DNA of 64,000 nt from Conexibacter woesei DSM 14684 (lineage in GTDB: Bacteria > Actinomycetota > Thermoleophilia > Solirubrobacterales > Solirubrobacteraceae). The translations under genes and the position numbers were made by a program. The notes under the pieces are model-generated. The model saw only the letters and a list, made by a program, of their open reading frames with translations. It was not told the origin of the DNA and did no database searches. The stretch is taken from positions 1,612,001 through 1,676,000 of the forward strand of contig NC_013739.1 of the NCBI RefSeq assembly GCF_000025265.1, given 5' to 3'. Each line of letters opens with the position of its first letter. The stretch's first letter is position 1. Shown here piece after piece: positions 45,644-53,526 of this stretch.

Positions 45644-45834
45644 CGCCAGCATGGTACATCGACGTAACAGGTCGTGACGGCCGCGTAACGAAGCTGGCGC
45701 ACTTATGCGCTGCTTAGGAAGCGCTGAGGTACGCCTCAGGAGCGGATGAGTGGATGCAGACCACGGGGTGGGCGCAGGCCACCGGCCGAACCCGCTCCGT
45801 CCAACTTCCCCCACGAGACGTCTCTCCTCTCAGC

Positions 45835-45863
45835 GCGCGCCCGGCATCCCCAGCCGGGCGCGC
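45835..45863 (-). terminator. Terminator-like hairpin at the end of the bio operon
   Basis: An 11-bp perfect GC stem (GCGCGCCCGGC/GCCGGGCGCGC) with a 7-nt loop lies 6 bases after the bioD stop codon. The T-run is missing, as is usual in this window. Confidence 0.6.
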
Positions 45864-45868
45864 GTCGT

Positions 45869-46564
45869 TCAGCTCGCCGCGGCTCCGATCCAGCGATCGA
45901 GCGGGAGAGTCGCGCCGGCGGCGGCGAGCAGCGCGACGTCGGCGCGCGGCAGCGCCGGGAGGGTGGCGACGCCGACGTCGCCGAGGCGGGCGATCGTCGC
46001 GCGGTTGTCGGCCTCGATCACGCCCGGGGCCGACGGCCACGGCGTGATCGCGACGCCCGCGACCGTCAGCCCGGCGGCGCGCGCTGCGTCGATCGTCAGC
46101 AGCGTGTGGTTGATCGTGCCGAGCCCGGGACGTGCGGCGATCACGAGCGGCAGGCCGGCGTCGCGCGCGAAGTCGCGCACGAGGTAGTCGGCGGCGAGCG
46201 GGACGAGCAGCCCGCCGACGCCCTCGGCGACGACGATCTCCGCGCGCGCCGCGGCGGTCGCGAAGGCGGCGCGCAGGGCCCGCGGATCGAGCGGCCGTCT
46301 GGCCAGCTCGGCGGCGAGGTGAGGCGAGACCGCGGGGCCGAACGTGAAGGGGGAGACGGCCTCCGGCGTCGTCCCGGCGGTGCGGGCGAGCAGCACGTGG
46401 TCGGGCGGCCAGTCGCGATCGGGCGGCTCGTCGGTGCCGGTGACGACCGGCTTGAAGGCCGTGACCGACGCGTCGCCGCGCGCCCGCAGAGCGGCGACGA
46501 TCGCCGCCGCGACGACGGTCTTGCCGACGCCGGTGTCCGTTCCGGTGACGAAGCAGCCGCGCAT
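45869..46564 (-). CDS. bioD: Dethiobiotin synthetase
   Basis: This 231-residue P-loop enzyme makes dethiobiotin from 7,8-diaminopelargonate, CO2 and ATP, the penultimate step of biotin synthesis. Its P-loop is FVTGTDTGVGKTVVAAA with Thr/Lys for ATP. Other family motifs are AFKPVVTGTDEPP (carbamate Lys), EIVVAEGVGGLLVPL, and GLGTINHTLLTI. The start is ATG 46564. It is the last gene of the minus-strand bio block, separated from bioF by a 182-base repetitive spacer. No bioA homologue for the preceding step is seen in the window. Confidence 0.94.
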   Translation of the reverse strand: MRGCFVTGTDTGVGKTVVAAAIVAALRARGDASVTAFKPVVTGTDEPPDRDWPPDHVLLARTAGTTPEAVSPFTFGPAVSPHLAAELARRPLDPRALRAAFATAAARAEIVVAEGVGGLLVPLAADYLVRDFARDAGLPLVIAARPGLGTINHTLLTIDAARAAGLTVAGVAITPWPSAPGVIEADNRATIARLGDVGVATLPALPRADVALLAAAGATLPLDRWIGAAAS

Positions 46565-46587
46565 CGCGCGGGATCAGCCGTGCGACG

Positions 46588-46700
46588 CCGGCGCGCCGCC
46601 GCCGGCGGCGAGGAGCGTGTGCGCGAGCGGCGCGCCGCCGGCGGGAAGCAGCGTGCGCGAGGCCGGCGCGCCGCCGCCGGCGGGGAGCGGCCGGCGTGCG
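46588..46700. repeat. Three imperfect ~37-bp GC-rich tandem repeats between bioF and bioD
   Basis: Units at about 46588-46627, 46628-46662 and 46663-46700 share a GGCGCGCCGCC(GCC)GGCGG core followed by an AGC-GTG-CGCGAG-like tail. On the minus strand they could encode a periodic LLPAGGGAPAS-type peptide, but there is no sign of a real gene. The repeats probably reflect slippage or an RNA structure in the intercistronic spacer. Confidence 0.6.
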
Positions 46701-46746
46701 GCGTGCGGCACGTGATCGGCGGTGCGGACCGGGCGCCGCGCGGCGG

Positions 46747-48252
46747 TCACGCCGCGTGCTCGACGAGCGTGCCCGGCGCCTCGACGTCGAAGATCCCCTG
46801 CGCCTGCGCGGCGGTGCGGCCCGCGCGCGGCGGCGGCGGACCGTCGGTCTCGGCGTCGAATGGCGGCTGGCCGGCGCCGTCCTGCGCGCCGCGCGACGCC
46901 CCGCTCGCAGCCCCGCCGGCGGCAGCCGCCGGCCGGCGTCGCTCGACCCACAGGTCGCCCTCGCCGTCGTCCCACAGCGCGGCGTGCCGCGCGTCGCGCG
47001 GTGCGCGCCGGCCCGCAACGACCGCGGCGCCGGCGACGGGCGCGCTCTCGGCGACATGCTGCGCCTGCGGCGGATGCAGCTCCTCGGGCTGCACGCCGGC
47101 CGCCTTCGCGGCCTGCGCGAGCGCGCGAGCGGCGTCGCGCAGCTCGCTCTTGGAGTGCGACGCCATCACGGTCAGCCGCAGGCGGGAGGTGCCGGACGGC
47201 ACCGTCGGCGGGCGGATCGCCTGCGCGAAGACGCCGCGTTCGAGCGCCTTCTCGCAGGTCCTCAGCGCGACCGCCGCATCGCCGAGCACGAGCGGGACGA
47301 TCGGCGTGCAGGCGCCGCCGGAGACCTCGAAGCCCTGCCCGGCCAGCTCGCTGCGCAGCAGCGCCGCGTTCGCCTGCAGCTTCTCGACGCGGCGCGGCTG
47401 CTCTTCCAGCAGCGAGAGGGCCGCGAGCGCGCCGGCGACCGCCGGCGGGGCCGGCGCGGTCGAGTAGATCAGCGCGCGGGCGGCGTTCGTCAGATAGCGC
47501 GCCATCTGCAGGTCGCAGGCGACATACGCGCCGTAGGAGCCGAGCGCCTTCCCGAGCGTGCCGACGATCACGTCGACCTCGTCCTCGACGCCGGCGTCGG
47601 CGACCGCGCCGCGCCCGCCGGGGCCGAGCGTGCCGGTGCCGTGCGCCTCGTCGACCACGAGCCGCACGTCGTAGCGCTGCGCGAGGTCGACCAGCTCGGG
47701 CAGCGGCGCGACGTCGCCGTCCATCGAGAAGACGCCGTCGGTGACGATCAGCGCGCCACGGCCGTCGGCCTCGCGCAGGCCCCATTCGAGGTGCTCGACG
47801 TCGCCGTGCTCGTAGATGAAGACGTCCGCGCGCGAGAGCCGGCAGCCGTCGACGATCGAGGCATGGTTCAGCTCGTCGGAGAAGACGACGTCGCCGGCAC
47901 GCGCGAGCGAGGAGACGACGCCGACGTTCGCGAGGTAACCGGAGCCGAACAGCAGCGCCGCCTGGCGGCGCTCGAACGACGCGAGCCGCTCCTCCAGCCG
48001 CCGGTGGATCGTCATCGTCCCGGAGACGAGCCGTGACGCTCCGCTGCCGACGCCCCAGCGCATCGCCGCGTCGGCAGCCGCCTCGCGCACCGCCGGGTGG
48101 TCGGCGAGGCCGAGGTAGTTGTTCGAGCAGAGCAGCAGCACCGGCTTGCCGTCGAGCACCACCCGCGGCCCCTGCGGACCGCTCACGAGCCGGGTGCGGC
48201 GCGCGAGCCCGAGCTGCTCCAGCTCGTCCAGTCGTGCCTCGATCTCGATCAT
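46747..48252 (-). CDS. bioF: 8-Amino-7-oxononanoate synthase with long C-terminal extension
   Basis: This PLP enzyme joins pimeloyl thioester with alanine. The core (about 1-388) has LLLCSNNYLGLADHP, SGTMTIHRRLEERLA, VVDEAHGTGTLGPGG, and the PLP Lys in VGTLGKALGSYGAYV. The product is 501 residues, whereas BioF is usually about 385. The extra approximately 110 residues after AQAAKAAGVQ are Ala/Pro/Gly-rich with islands ALWDDGEGDLWVERRRP and IFDVEAPGTLVEHAA. It overlaps bioB by 4 bases (ATGA). Confidence 0.93.
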   Translation of the reverse strand: MIEIEARLDELEQLGLARRTRLVSGPQGPRVVLDGKPVLLLCSNNYLGLADHPAVREAAADAAMRWGVGSGASRLVSGTMTIHRRLEERLASFERRQAALLFGSGYLANVGVVSSLARAGDVVFSDELNHASIVDGCRLSRADVFIYEHGDVEHLEWGLREADGRGALIVTDGVFSMDGDVAPLPELVDLAQRYDVRLVVDEAHGTGTLGPGGRGAVADAGVEDEVDVIVGTLGKALGSYGAYVACDLQMARYLTNAARALIYSTAPAPPAVAGALAALSLLEEQPRRVEKLQANAALLRSELAGQGFEVSGGACTPIVPLVLGDAAVALRTCEKALERGVFAQAIRPPTVPSGTSRLRLTVMASHSKSELRDAARALAQAAKAAGVQPEELHPPQAQHVAESAPVAGAAVVAGRRAPRDARHAALWDDGEGDLWVERRRPAAAAGGAASGASRGAQDGAGQPPFDAETDGPPPPRAGRTAAQAQGIFDVEAPGTLVEHAA

Positions 48253-49484
48253 CGCTCCGGCCCTCCGTGGCCTGCGCCGGCGGCACCCGCAAGCGCCGCT
48301 TCGTCGTGTTCTCGTGTCGGGCGGCCGTGGCCGCGGTTGGGCGCGCCGTCGGGGCGCGGCGGGACAGTCGGCTTGCGCCGGAATCTGAGCTGGGAGGCCG
48401 GGTCCCACAGGTGCACGTCAAGCGCGCCTATCTCCGCGGCGGGGTCGGCGGCGCCGGCGAGGAGCGCGCCGACCGGCTCGGGCGTCTCGCCCGCGAGCCA
48501 GCCGGAGCGGTTGTCGGGCCGCGGGTCGGCGCCGTTGTCGGGCTGGCGCGCGACGTTGAGGCCGTGCCGCTCGAACAGCGCGCGGTCCTCGTCGGGCGTC
48601 GAGCCGAGCGTCGTCAGGAAGTTGCCCATCATCACGCCGTTGAGGCCGGCCTTGACGGCGATCTCCTGCAGCTCGCCGATGTTCTCGACGCGGCCGCCGC
48701 AGAGGCGGAAGAGCGCGTCCGGCAGGATCAGGCGGAAGATCGCGATCCACTTGACCGCCTCCCACGGGTCCATGAAGTCGCGGTCGCCGAACTTCGTGCC
48801 GGGGCGCGGGTTGAGCAGGTTGATCGGCACGCTCGTCGGGTCGATCGCCGCCAGCTCGAACGCCATCTCGACGCGCTGCTCGCGCGTCTCGCCGAGGTTC
48901 AGGATGCCGCCGACGCACGTCTCCAGCCCGGCGTCGCGGACCGCGTCGATCGTGCGCAGCCGGCCCTCGTAGCGGACCGTGCTCGACACCTCCGGGTAGT
49001 ACGACTCGGCTGTCTCGACGTTGTGGTGGACGCGTTGCACGCCGGCGTCCTTCAGTGCCTTCGCGCGCGCCGGCGACATGTGGCCAATCGAGGCGCAGCG
49101 CTTGAGGTTCGTGTGCTCGGCGACCAGCCTCACGCCCGCGAGGACCTTGTCGAAGTCGCGTCTGGAGAGCCCCTGGCCCTGCGTGACCATGCAGAAGCGG
49201 TGCGCACCGGCGGCCTCCGCGGCGCGCGCGTGCTCGAGGATCTGCTCCGGCTCCATCATCGCGTGCAGCGGCGTGTCGGCCTCCGCGTACTTCGACTGCG
49301 CGCAGAAGCCGCAGTCCTCAGCGCAGCCGCCCGACTTCGCGTTGACGAGCGAGCACATGTCCGTCGCATCCCCGAAGCGCTCGACGCGCGCCCGCCACGC
49401 CCGTTCGACCAGCGCCTCGATCCCGGCGCGATCTTCGATCTCGCCAAGGCGACGCGCTTCATCTCGGGTGATCAACGGCGGCAT
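48249..49484 (-). CDS. bioB: Biotin synthase with C-terminal extension
   Basis: This 411-residue radical-SAM enzyme inserts sulfur into dethiobiotin. Its SAM cluster motif is GGCAEDCGFCAQS (CxxxCxxC). Conserved biotin-synthase elements are HHNVETAESYYPEV, LETCVGGILNLGE, PINLLNPRPGT, and RLCGGRVENIGELQ, with the Arg that coordinates the second cluster. Biotin synthases are usually about 320-350 residues. Here about 85 residues follow NFLTTLGSTPDED, including HLWDPASQLRFRRKP and a Gly/His-rich end. The tail is reminiscent of the one on BioF. It leads the bioB-bioF-bioD run. Confidence 0.95.
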   Translation of the reverse strand: MPPLITRDEARRLGEIEDRAGIEALVERAWRARVERFGDATDMCSLVNAKSGGCAEDCGFCAQSKYAEADTPLHAMMEPEQILEHARAAEAAGAHRFCMVTQGQGLSRRDFDKVLAGVRLVAEHTNLKRCASIGHMSPARAKALKDAGVQRVHHNVETAESYYPEVSSTVRYEGRLRTIDAVRDAGLETCVGGILNLGETREQRVEMAFELAAIDPTSVPINLLNPRPGTKFGDRDFMDPWEAVKWIAIFRLILPDALFRLCGGRVENIGELQEIAVKAGLNGVMMGNFLTTLGSTPDEDRALFERHGLNVARQPDNGADPRPDNRSGWLAGETPEPVGALLAGAADPAAEIGALDVHLWDPASQLRFRRKPTVPPRPDGAPNRGHGRPTREHDEAALAGAAGAGHGGPER

Positions 49485-49547
49485 GACGGCGGTACCTCCG
49501 AGTTGGATCCACGAGCAACGTTATGGACACCGTCGGACGGCACTTTT

Positions 49548-49562
49548 CCCGCACGTTGCGGG
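49548..49562. promoter_or_regulatory. Inverted repeat upstream of bioB
   Basis: CCCGCA-CGT-TGCGGG is a perfect 6-bp dyad with a 3-base centre, 64 bases before the bioB start, in the short gap after pxpA. It could be an operator for biotin control. On the plus strand it is followed by TTTCT and so also resembles a weak terminator for antisense transcription. Confidence 0.4.
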
Positions 49563-49582
49563 TTTCTGCACGGGTGCGCCGC

Positions 49583-50395
49583 TCAGCCCGCGAACGGCGC
49601 GACCGCGATGCCCTCCGCGTCGAGGCGCGCCCGCACGGCGCGTGCGATCTCGACGGCGTTGGGCCCGTCGCCATGGATGCAGACGGTCGCCGCGTCGACC
49701 TGGAGGGACGAGCCGTCGCGGGCGTCGATCGTGCCCTCGCGCGCGACGCGGACCGCCCGCTCGGCGACGCGTGCCGGGTCCCACGCCTGCTTGACGCGCT
49801 CGATCACGAGCGCGCCGCCGGGCTCGTACTCGAGGTCGGCGAACGCCTCGCGCACGAGCCGCACGCCGTGCGCCGAGACCGCCGCGCTCACGTCGCGGTC
49901 GGCGTCCGCGAGCAGCAGCAGGGGGAGGGTGGGGTCGACCGCGGCGATCGCCTCCGCGACGCCGCCGGCGAGCGCCGGGTCGGCGGCACAGAGCACGTAG
50001 AGCGCGCCGTGCGGCTTGACGTAGGCGACGCGGCCGCCGGCCGCGCGTGCGACCGCCTGCAGCGCGCCGAGCTGATAGAGCGTGTCGTCGCGCACCTCCT
50101 CGGCGGAGACCGCCATCTTCCGGCGGCCGAAGCCGATCAGGTCCGGCAGGCCGACGTGGGCGCCGATCGTGACGCCGTGGGCGACCGCGTGGCCGGCCGT
50201 CTCGCGCATGTTCCGCGGGTCGCCGGCGTGGAAGCCGCAGGCGATGCTCGCGGAGGAGACGAACGGCATGATCGCCGCGTCGTCGCCGAGCCGCCAGCGG
50301 CCGAACGACTCGCCCATGTCGACGTTGACGTCGAGCGTCGCCGGGCGGCCGCCCGCCGCGTCACCGGAGCCGCCGCCGGCCGCGCCGCCGCTCAC
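49583..50395 (-). CDS. pxpA: 5-Oxoprolinase subunit A (LamB/YcsF family)
   Basis: This 270-residue protein carries the family signature DVNVDMGESFGRWRLGDD near the N-terminus, then SSASIACGFHAGDP, HGVTIGAHVGLPDLIGFGRR, and VKPHGALY, with the conserved Asp/His metal-like residues. With PxpB and PxpC it opens 5-oxo-L-proline to glutamate using ATP. The start is GTG 50395, which overlaps pxpC by 4 bases (GTGA). The 20 residues before DVNVDMGE are Gly/Ala-rich and nonconserved. Confidence 0.92.
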   Translation of the reverse strand: MSGGAAGGGSGDAAGGRPATLDVNVDMGESFGRWRLGDDAAIMPFVSSASIACGFHAGDPRNMRETAGHAVAHGVTIGAHVGLPDLIGFGRRKMAVSAEEVRDDTLYQLGALQAVARAAGGRVAYVKPHGALYVLCAADPALAGGVAEAIAAVDPTLPLLLLADADRDVSAAVSAHGVRLVREAFADLEYEPGGALVIERVKQAWDPARVAERAVRVAREGTIDARDGSSLQVDAATVCIHGDGPNAVEIARAVRARLDAEGIAVAPFAG

Positions 50396-51369
50396 CCGCC
50401 GCTCACCGCCTCCGGCGCGACCCAGCCGTCGACCTCGCGCGCGAGCGCGACCGCCTGCTCGATCGTGACGGGGACGAAGCGGATCGTGTCCGCTCCCGGC
50501 CGCACCTGCCCGAGCTTCCAGAGCGCGCCGTGGACGACCGTCGCGACGACGACGAAGCCGCCGGAGGTCGGCCCGTCCGGCCCGAGGATCACCGCGGTGT
50601 CGCCGTTCATGTTCACGCCGCCGGGCGGGTAGCCGTCGTCGAGCACGTTGGAGGGATGACCGCCGGCGATGCCGCCGCCGCTGCGCGCCCACTCGAAGCC
50701 GAACGGCTCCAGCCGCAGGCCGGTGCGGTTCGACGCCGCGTCGACGTTCCACGCGCGCGCGGTCAGCCGCTCGACGTCGCCGGCGGTGAGGAAGTCCGGC
50801 GCCGCCTGCGGTCCGAGCATCACCTCGACTTCCCACGCTCTGACGTAGTCGGGCACGCGCAGACGGCGGCCCGGCGGGATCGGTCGCGCGTCCGCGCCGA
50901 GCGGCACACGGTCGCCCTTGCGCAACGCCCGCCCGTCGAGCCCGCCGAGGGCGGCGAGCGTGTGCGTCGAGCGGGAGCCGAAGACGGGCGGCACGTCGAT
51001 CCCGCCCGAGACGGCGAGATAGAGGCGGAAGCCGGGTCCCTTCGACATGCGGATGCGCAGCTCCTGGCCGGCCTCCACCGCGACGCCGTGCCAGAGCGGC
51101 AGCTCCTCGCCGTCGAGCGTCACCGGCGCGACGGCGCCGCAGACCGCGATCGTGCGCGCGTCCGGGAAGCGCACGCGCAGGCCACCGAGCGTGACCTCGA
51201 GCGCCGCGGCGCCGGCGTCGTTGCCGGCGAGCGTGTTCGCGGCGCGCAGCGCGACGTGGTCCATCGGGCCCGCCTGCGAGACGCCGTCCGCGAGCCGGCC
51301 GAGGCGGCCGGGATAGTCCTGCACTGTCGTCTGCGGGCCGGCGTCGACGATCTCCAGCAGCGCGCTCAC
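50392..51369 (-). CDS. pxpC: 5-Oxoprolinase subunit C (biotin-dependent carboxyltransferase family)
   Basis: This 325-residue protein of the AHS2/KipA family has LEIVDAGPQTTVQDYPGRLG, VSQAGPMDHVALRAAN, LAVSGGIDVPPVFGSRST, and the closing NGDTAVILGPDGPTSGGFV. It is homologous to the urea-amidolyase carboxyltransferase half and is therefore often labelled biotin-dependent, although 5-oxoprolinase does not need biotin. GTG 51369 overlaps pxpB by 4 bases and the stop overlaps pxpA, so the three subunits are translationally coupled. Confidence 0.92.
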   Translation of the reverse strand: MSALLEIVDAGPQTTVQDYPGRLGRLADGVSQAGPMDHVALRAANTLAGNDAGAAALEVTLGGLRVRFPDARTIAVCGAVAPVTLDGEELPLWHGVAVEAGQELRIRMSKGPGFRLYLAVSGGIDVPPVFGSRSTHTLAALGGLDGRALRKGDRVPLGADARPIPPGRRLRVPDYVRAWEVEVMLGPQAAPDFLTAGDVERLTARAWNVDAASNRTGLRLEPFGFEWARSGGGIAGGHPSNVLDDGYPPGGVNMNGDTAVILGPDGPTSGGFVVVATVVHGALWKLGQVRPGADTIRFVPVTIEQAVALAREVDGWVAPEAVSGG

Positions 51370-52331
51370 GGGACGGGCACCTCCGCGGCCGCCGCCTCGC
51401 GCGCGGCCCGCCGCGCGTCCGCCTCGTCAGCGACCGACGCCGAGTGCGCCAGCCAGCGTTCGACGTCGAACGGCGACTCCTCGATCGCGTAGTTGTAGCG
51501 GTCGGCGCGCACGTCCTCGAACCCCTGCAGCAGCTCCTCCTCGCCGACCCGCTCGAAGACGACGCGGTCGCCCGGCTTGATCAGGATCGGGTCCGCCGCG
51601 AACGCGCGGTTGCGGCGAGCGAGGTCGTAGATCGGCAGCGTCCGGCCGAACAGCTGGTAGCCGCCGGGCGACTCGACCGGGTAGATCGCCACGCACGGCC
51701 CGCCGATCCCGACCGCGCCCTCCGCCGTCCACGTGCGCGTCGGGTTGTACTTCGGCGCGAACAGCGCGTGACGCGGGTCGAGCGGGTACATGAACGGCAG
51801 CCCTGGGAAGAAGCCGGTGAACGCGTTCCACCACTCGGTTCCCAGCACCTCGGCGTAGAGCGCCTCGCGGTCGGGCAGCCCGTTGTACGCCACGACGTAG
51901 TCGATGTTCGTCTCCTCGGCGACGTTCGGCGCGTCGTCGCGGACGGTGCGGGCGTATCTCCGCACCGCCTCGCGCGACGCGGCGTCGTCGAACGCGATCG
52001 GGAGGCGGATGCGGCGGCTGGGGATCTCCAGCTCGTGCGCCGACGGCAGCTCTGCATCGAGCGCGTCGAGGTGTGCGATCAGGTCGGCGAGCGGGAGCCG
52101 CGTCGAGTCGTAGCGGACGAGGATCGAACGCAGGCCCGGCCCGCTGTCGAGCACGCCGTCGATCGCCGCGCCGCGCAGCGCGGCGTCGAGCCCGAGGACG
52201 CGGAAGTTGAGCTGGAGGTCCAGCTCCATCGCGCCGTACTCGAGCAGCAGGTGGCGATCGCCGGCCTGCCGATAGACGACCGGCGGGCGGTCGCCGCTCG
52301 CATCTCGCCGCTCGATGATGGCGTCGCTCAC
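51366..52331 (-). CDS. pxpB: 5-Oxoprolinase subunit B (AHS1/KipI family)
   Basis: This 321-residue protein has the AHS1 core: PIAFDDAASREAVRRYA, NIDYVVAYNGLPDREALYAEV, TGFFPGLPFMYPLDPRH, and GGPCVAIYPVESPGGYQLFGRT. It is longer than KipI of Bacillus (about 240 residues), with an extra N-terminal part and a helical Ala-rich C-terminus. It forms the complex with PxpC. GTG 52331 is the first start. It is the first gene of the pxpB-pxpC-pxpA run. Confidence 0.9.
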   Translation of the reverse strand: MSDAIIERRDASGDRPPVVYRQAGDRHLLLEYGAMELDLQLNFRVLGLDAALRGAAIDGVLDSGPGLRSILVRYDSTRLPLADLIAHLDALDAELPSAHELEIPSRRIRLPIAFDDAASREAVRRYARTVRDDAPNVAEETNIDYVVAYNGLPDREALYAEVLGTEWWNAFTGFFPGLPFMYPLDPRHALFAPKYNPTRTWTAEGAVGIGGPCVAIYPVESPGGYQLFGRTLPIYDLARRNRAFAADPILIKPGDRVVFERVGEEELLQGFEDVRADRYNYAIEESPFDVERWLAHSASVADEADARRAAREAAAAEVPVP

Positions 52332-52443
52332 GTCGGTGGTCCTTCCCCGCCCGCGGGCGCGCCACTCGCCCGGCTGCGCCCAGCCGCGCCGCGCTCAGCC
52401 CGCGCCGCGCTCGGCCGCTCGGCCGCGCCGCCCCGTCCGCCGC

Positions 52444-53235
52444 TCAGCGCCCGCGCCAGACCGGCGGGCGCTTCTCCGCGAAGGCGGCAAGGCCCTCGCG
52501 CAGGTCGTCGGAGAGGAACGCCTCGCGGCGCGCCGCATCGAGCGCGGCCGCCGTCTCGGGGTCGAGTGCGCCGGCGGCGTCGACGACCGCGCTGATCGCG
52601 GCCTTGTTGCCGCGCAGCGAGAGCGGCGCGTTGGCGGCGATCTCGCGCGCAAGCTCCAGCGCTGCGGCCGGCAGCCGCTCGGCCGGGACGACCTCGTTGA
52701 CGAGCCCCCAGCGCTCCGCGGCGGCGGCGTCGATGCGGCGGCCGGTGAGGAACAGCTCGCGCGTGCGGGCGGCGCCGATCGCGGTGACGAAGCGGTTGAT
52801 GCCGCCGTGGTTGTAGACGACGCCGAGCTTCGCCGGCGGCATGCCGAGCTGGACGCCGTCGGCGGCGATCCGCAGGTCGCAGGTGATCGCCAGCTCCAGC
52901 CCGCCGCCGATCGCGTAGCCGTTGAGCGCCGCGACGACCGGATAGGGGTAGGAGGCGACGGCGGCGAGCGCGGCCTGGAACGGGTGTCCGCCGCTGTCGT
53001 CGTAGCCCTCGCTCGTGAGCGCGCCGATGTCGTAGCCGGCGCAGAACGCGCGGCCCTCGCCCGTCAGCACGACGCAGCGCGCGTCCAGTTCGGCGAGCGT
53101 CGCGGTCAGCGCCTGCAGCAGCGGCGCGTCGAGCGCGCCGCGCTTGGCGGGGTTGGAGATCGTCAGCTGCGCAACGCCGGGCTCCGGCTCGGAGACGAGC
53201 AGCCGCCCGCCCTCGGGCACGGCCGAACCGGCCAC
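52444..53235 (-). CDS. Enoyl-CoA hydratase/isomerase
   Basis: This 263-residue crotonase-fold protein has AFCAGYDIGALTSEG (oxyanion loop), ALNGYAIGGGLELAITCDLR, and KLGVVYNHGGINRFVTAIG. It ends FAEKRPPVWRGR, which is typical of crotonases. In the GVVYNHGGI segment the first Glu of hydratases (usually in the GxxPGxGG region) is not obvious, so activity other than hydration is possible. Its GTG overlaps the biotin-carrier stop by one base (TAGTG). Confidence 0.87.
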   Translation of the reverse strand: MAGSAVPEGGRLLVSEPEPGVAQLTISNPAKRGALDAPLLQALTATLAELDARCVVLTGEGRAFCAGYDIGALTSEGYDDSGGHPFQAALAAVASYPYPVVAALNGYAIGGGLELAITCDLRIAADGVQLGMPPAKLGVVYNHGGINRFVTAIGAARTRELFLTGRRIDAAAAERWGLVNEVVPAERLPAAALELAREIAANAPLSLRGNKAAISAVVDAAGALDPETAAALDAARREAFLSDDLREGLAAFAEKRPPVWRGR

Positions 53236-53447
53236 TACTCGAGCACGACCAGCGTGTCGCCCTCGGAGACCGCCTGCCCCTCGGCGCAGCGGATCTCCTT
53301 GACGGTGCCGGGATCCTCGGCCTCGACGGGCATCTCCATCTTCATCGACTCGAGGATGACGACCGTGTCGCCCTCGTCGATCGTGTCGCCGACCTCGACC
53401 TCGACTCTCCAGACCGTGCCGGTGATGTGGGCCTCGACGTCAGCCAC
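53235..53447 (-). CDS. Small biotin/lipoyl carrier protein (BCCP-like)
   Basis: This 70-residue single-domain carrier has the biotinylation motif ESMKMEMPV (biotin on the Lys), flanked by the beta-barrel repeats GTVWRVEVEVGDTIDEGD and GTVKEIRCAEGQAVSEGD. It lacks the Pro/Ala linker of AccB. It would carry CO2 between a biotin carboxylase and a carboxyltransferase, neither of which is adjacent. A strong ribosome site (AGGAGG) precedes GTG 53447. It is translationally joined to the enoyl-CoA hydratase gene and sits upstream of pxp and bio genes. Confidence 0.93.
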   Translation of the reverse strand: MADVEAHITGTVWRVEVEVGDTIDEGDTVVILESMKMEMPVEAEDPGTVKEIRCAEGQAVSEGDTLVVLE

Positions 53448-53526
53448 AGTGACCTCCTAGAAGAATGCGAAAGGGGATCGGCGCCGCAGTCGGCCCCGCG
53501 GATCGCCACAATAGCCGCCGCTGCCG

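Noticed and set aside
46574-48421. Overlapping minus-strand ORF of 615 residues that extends through the tandem repeats
   Set aside because: Most of it is the wrong frame of bioF. The end with periodic AGGGAPAS is a by-product of the repeats.
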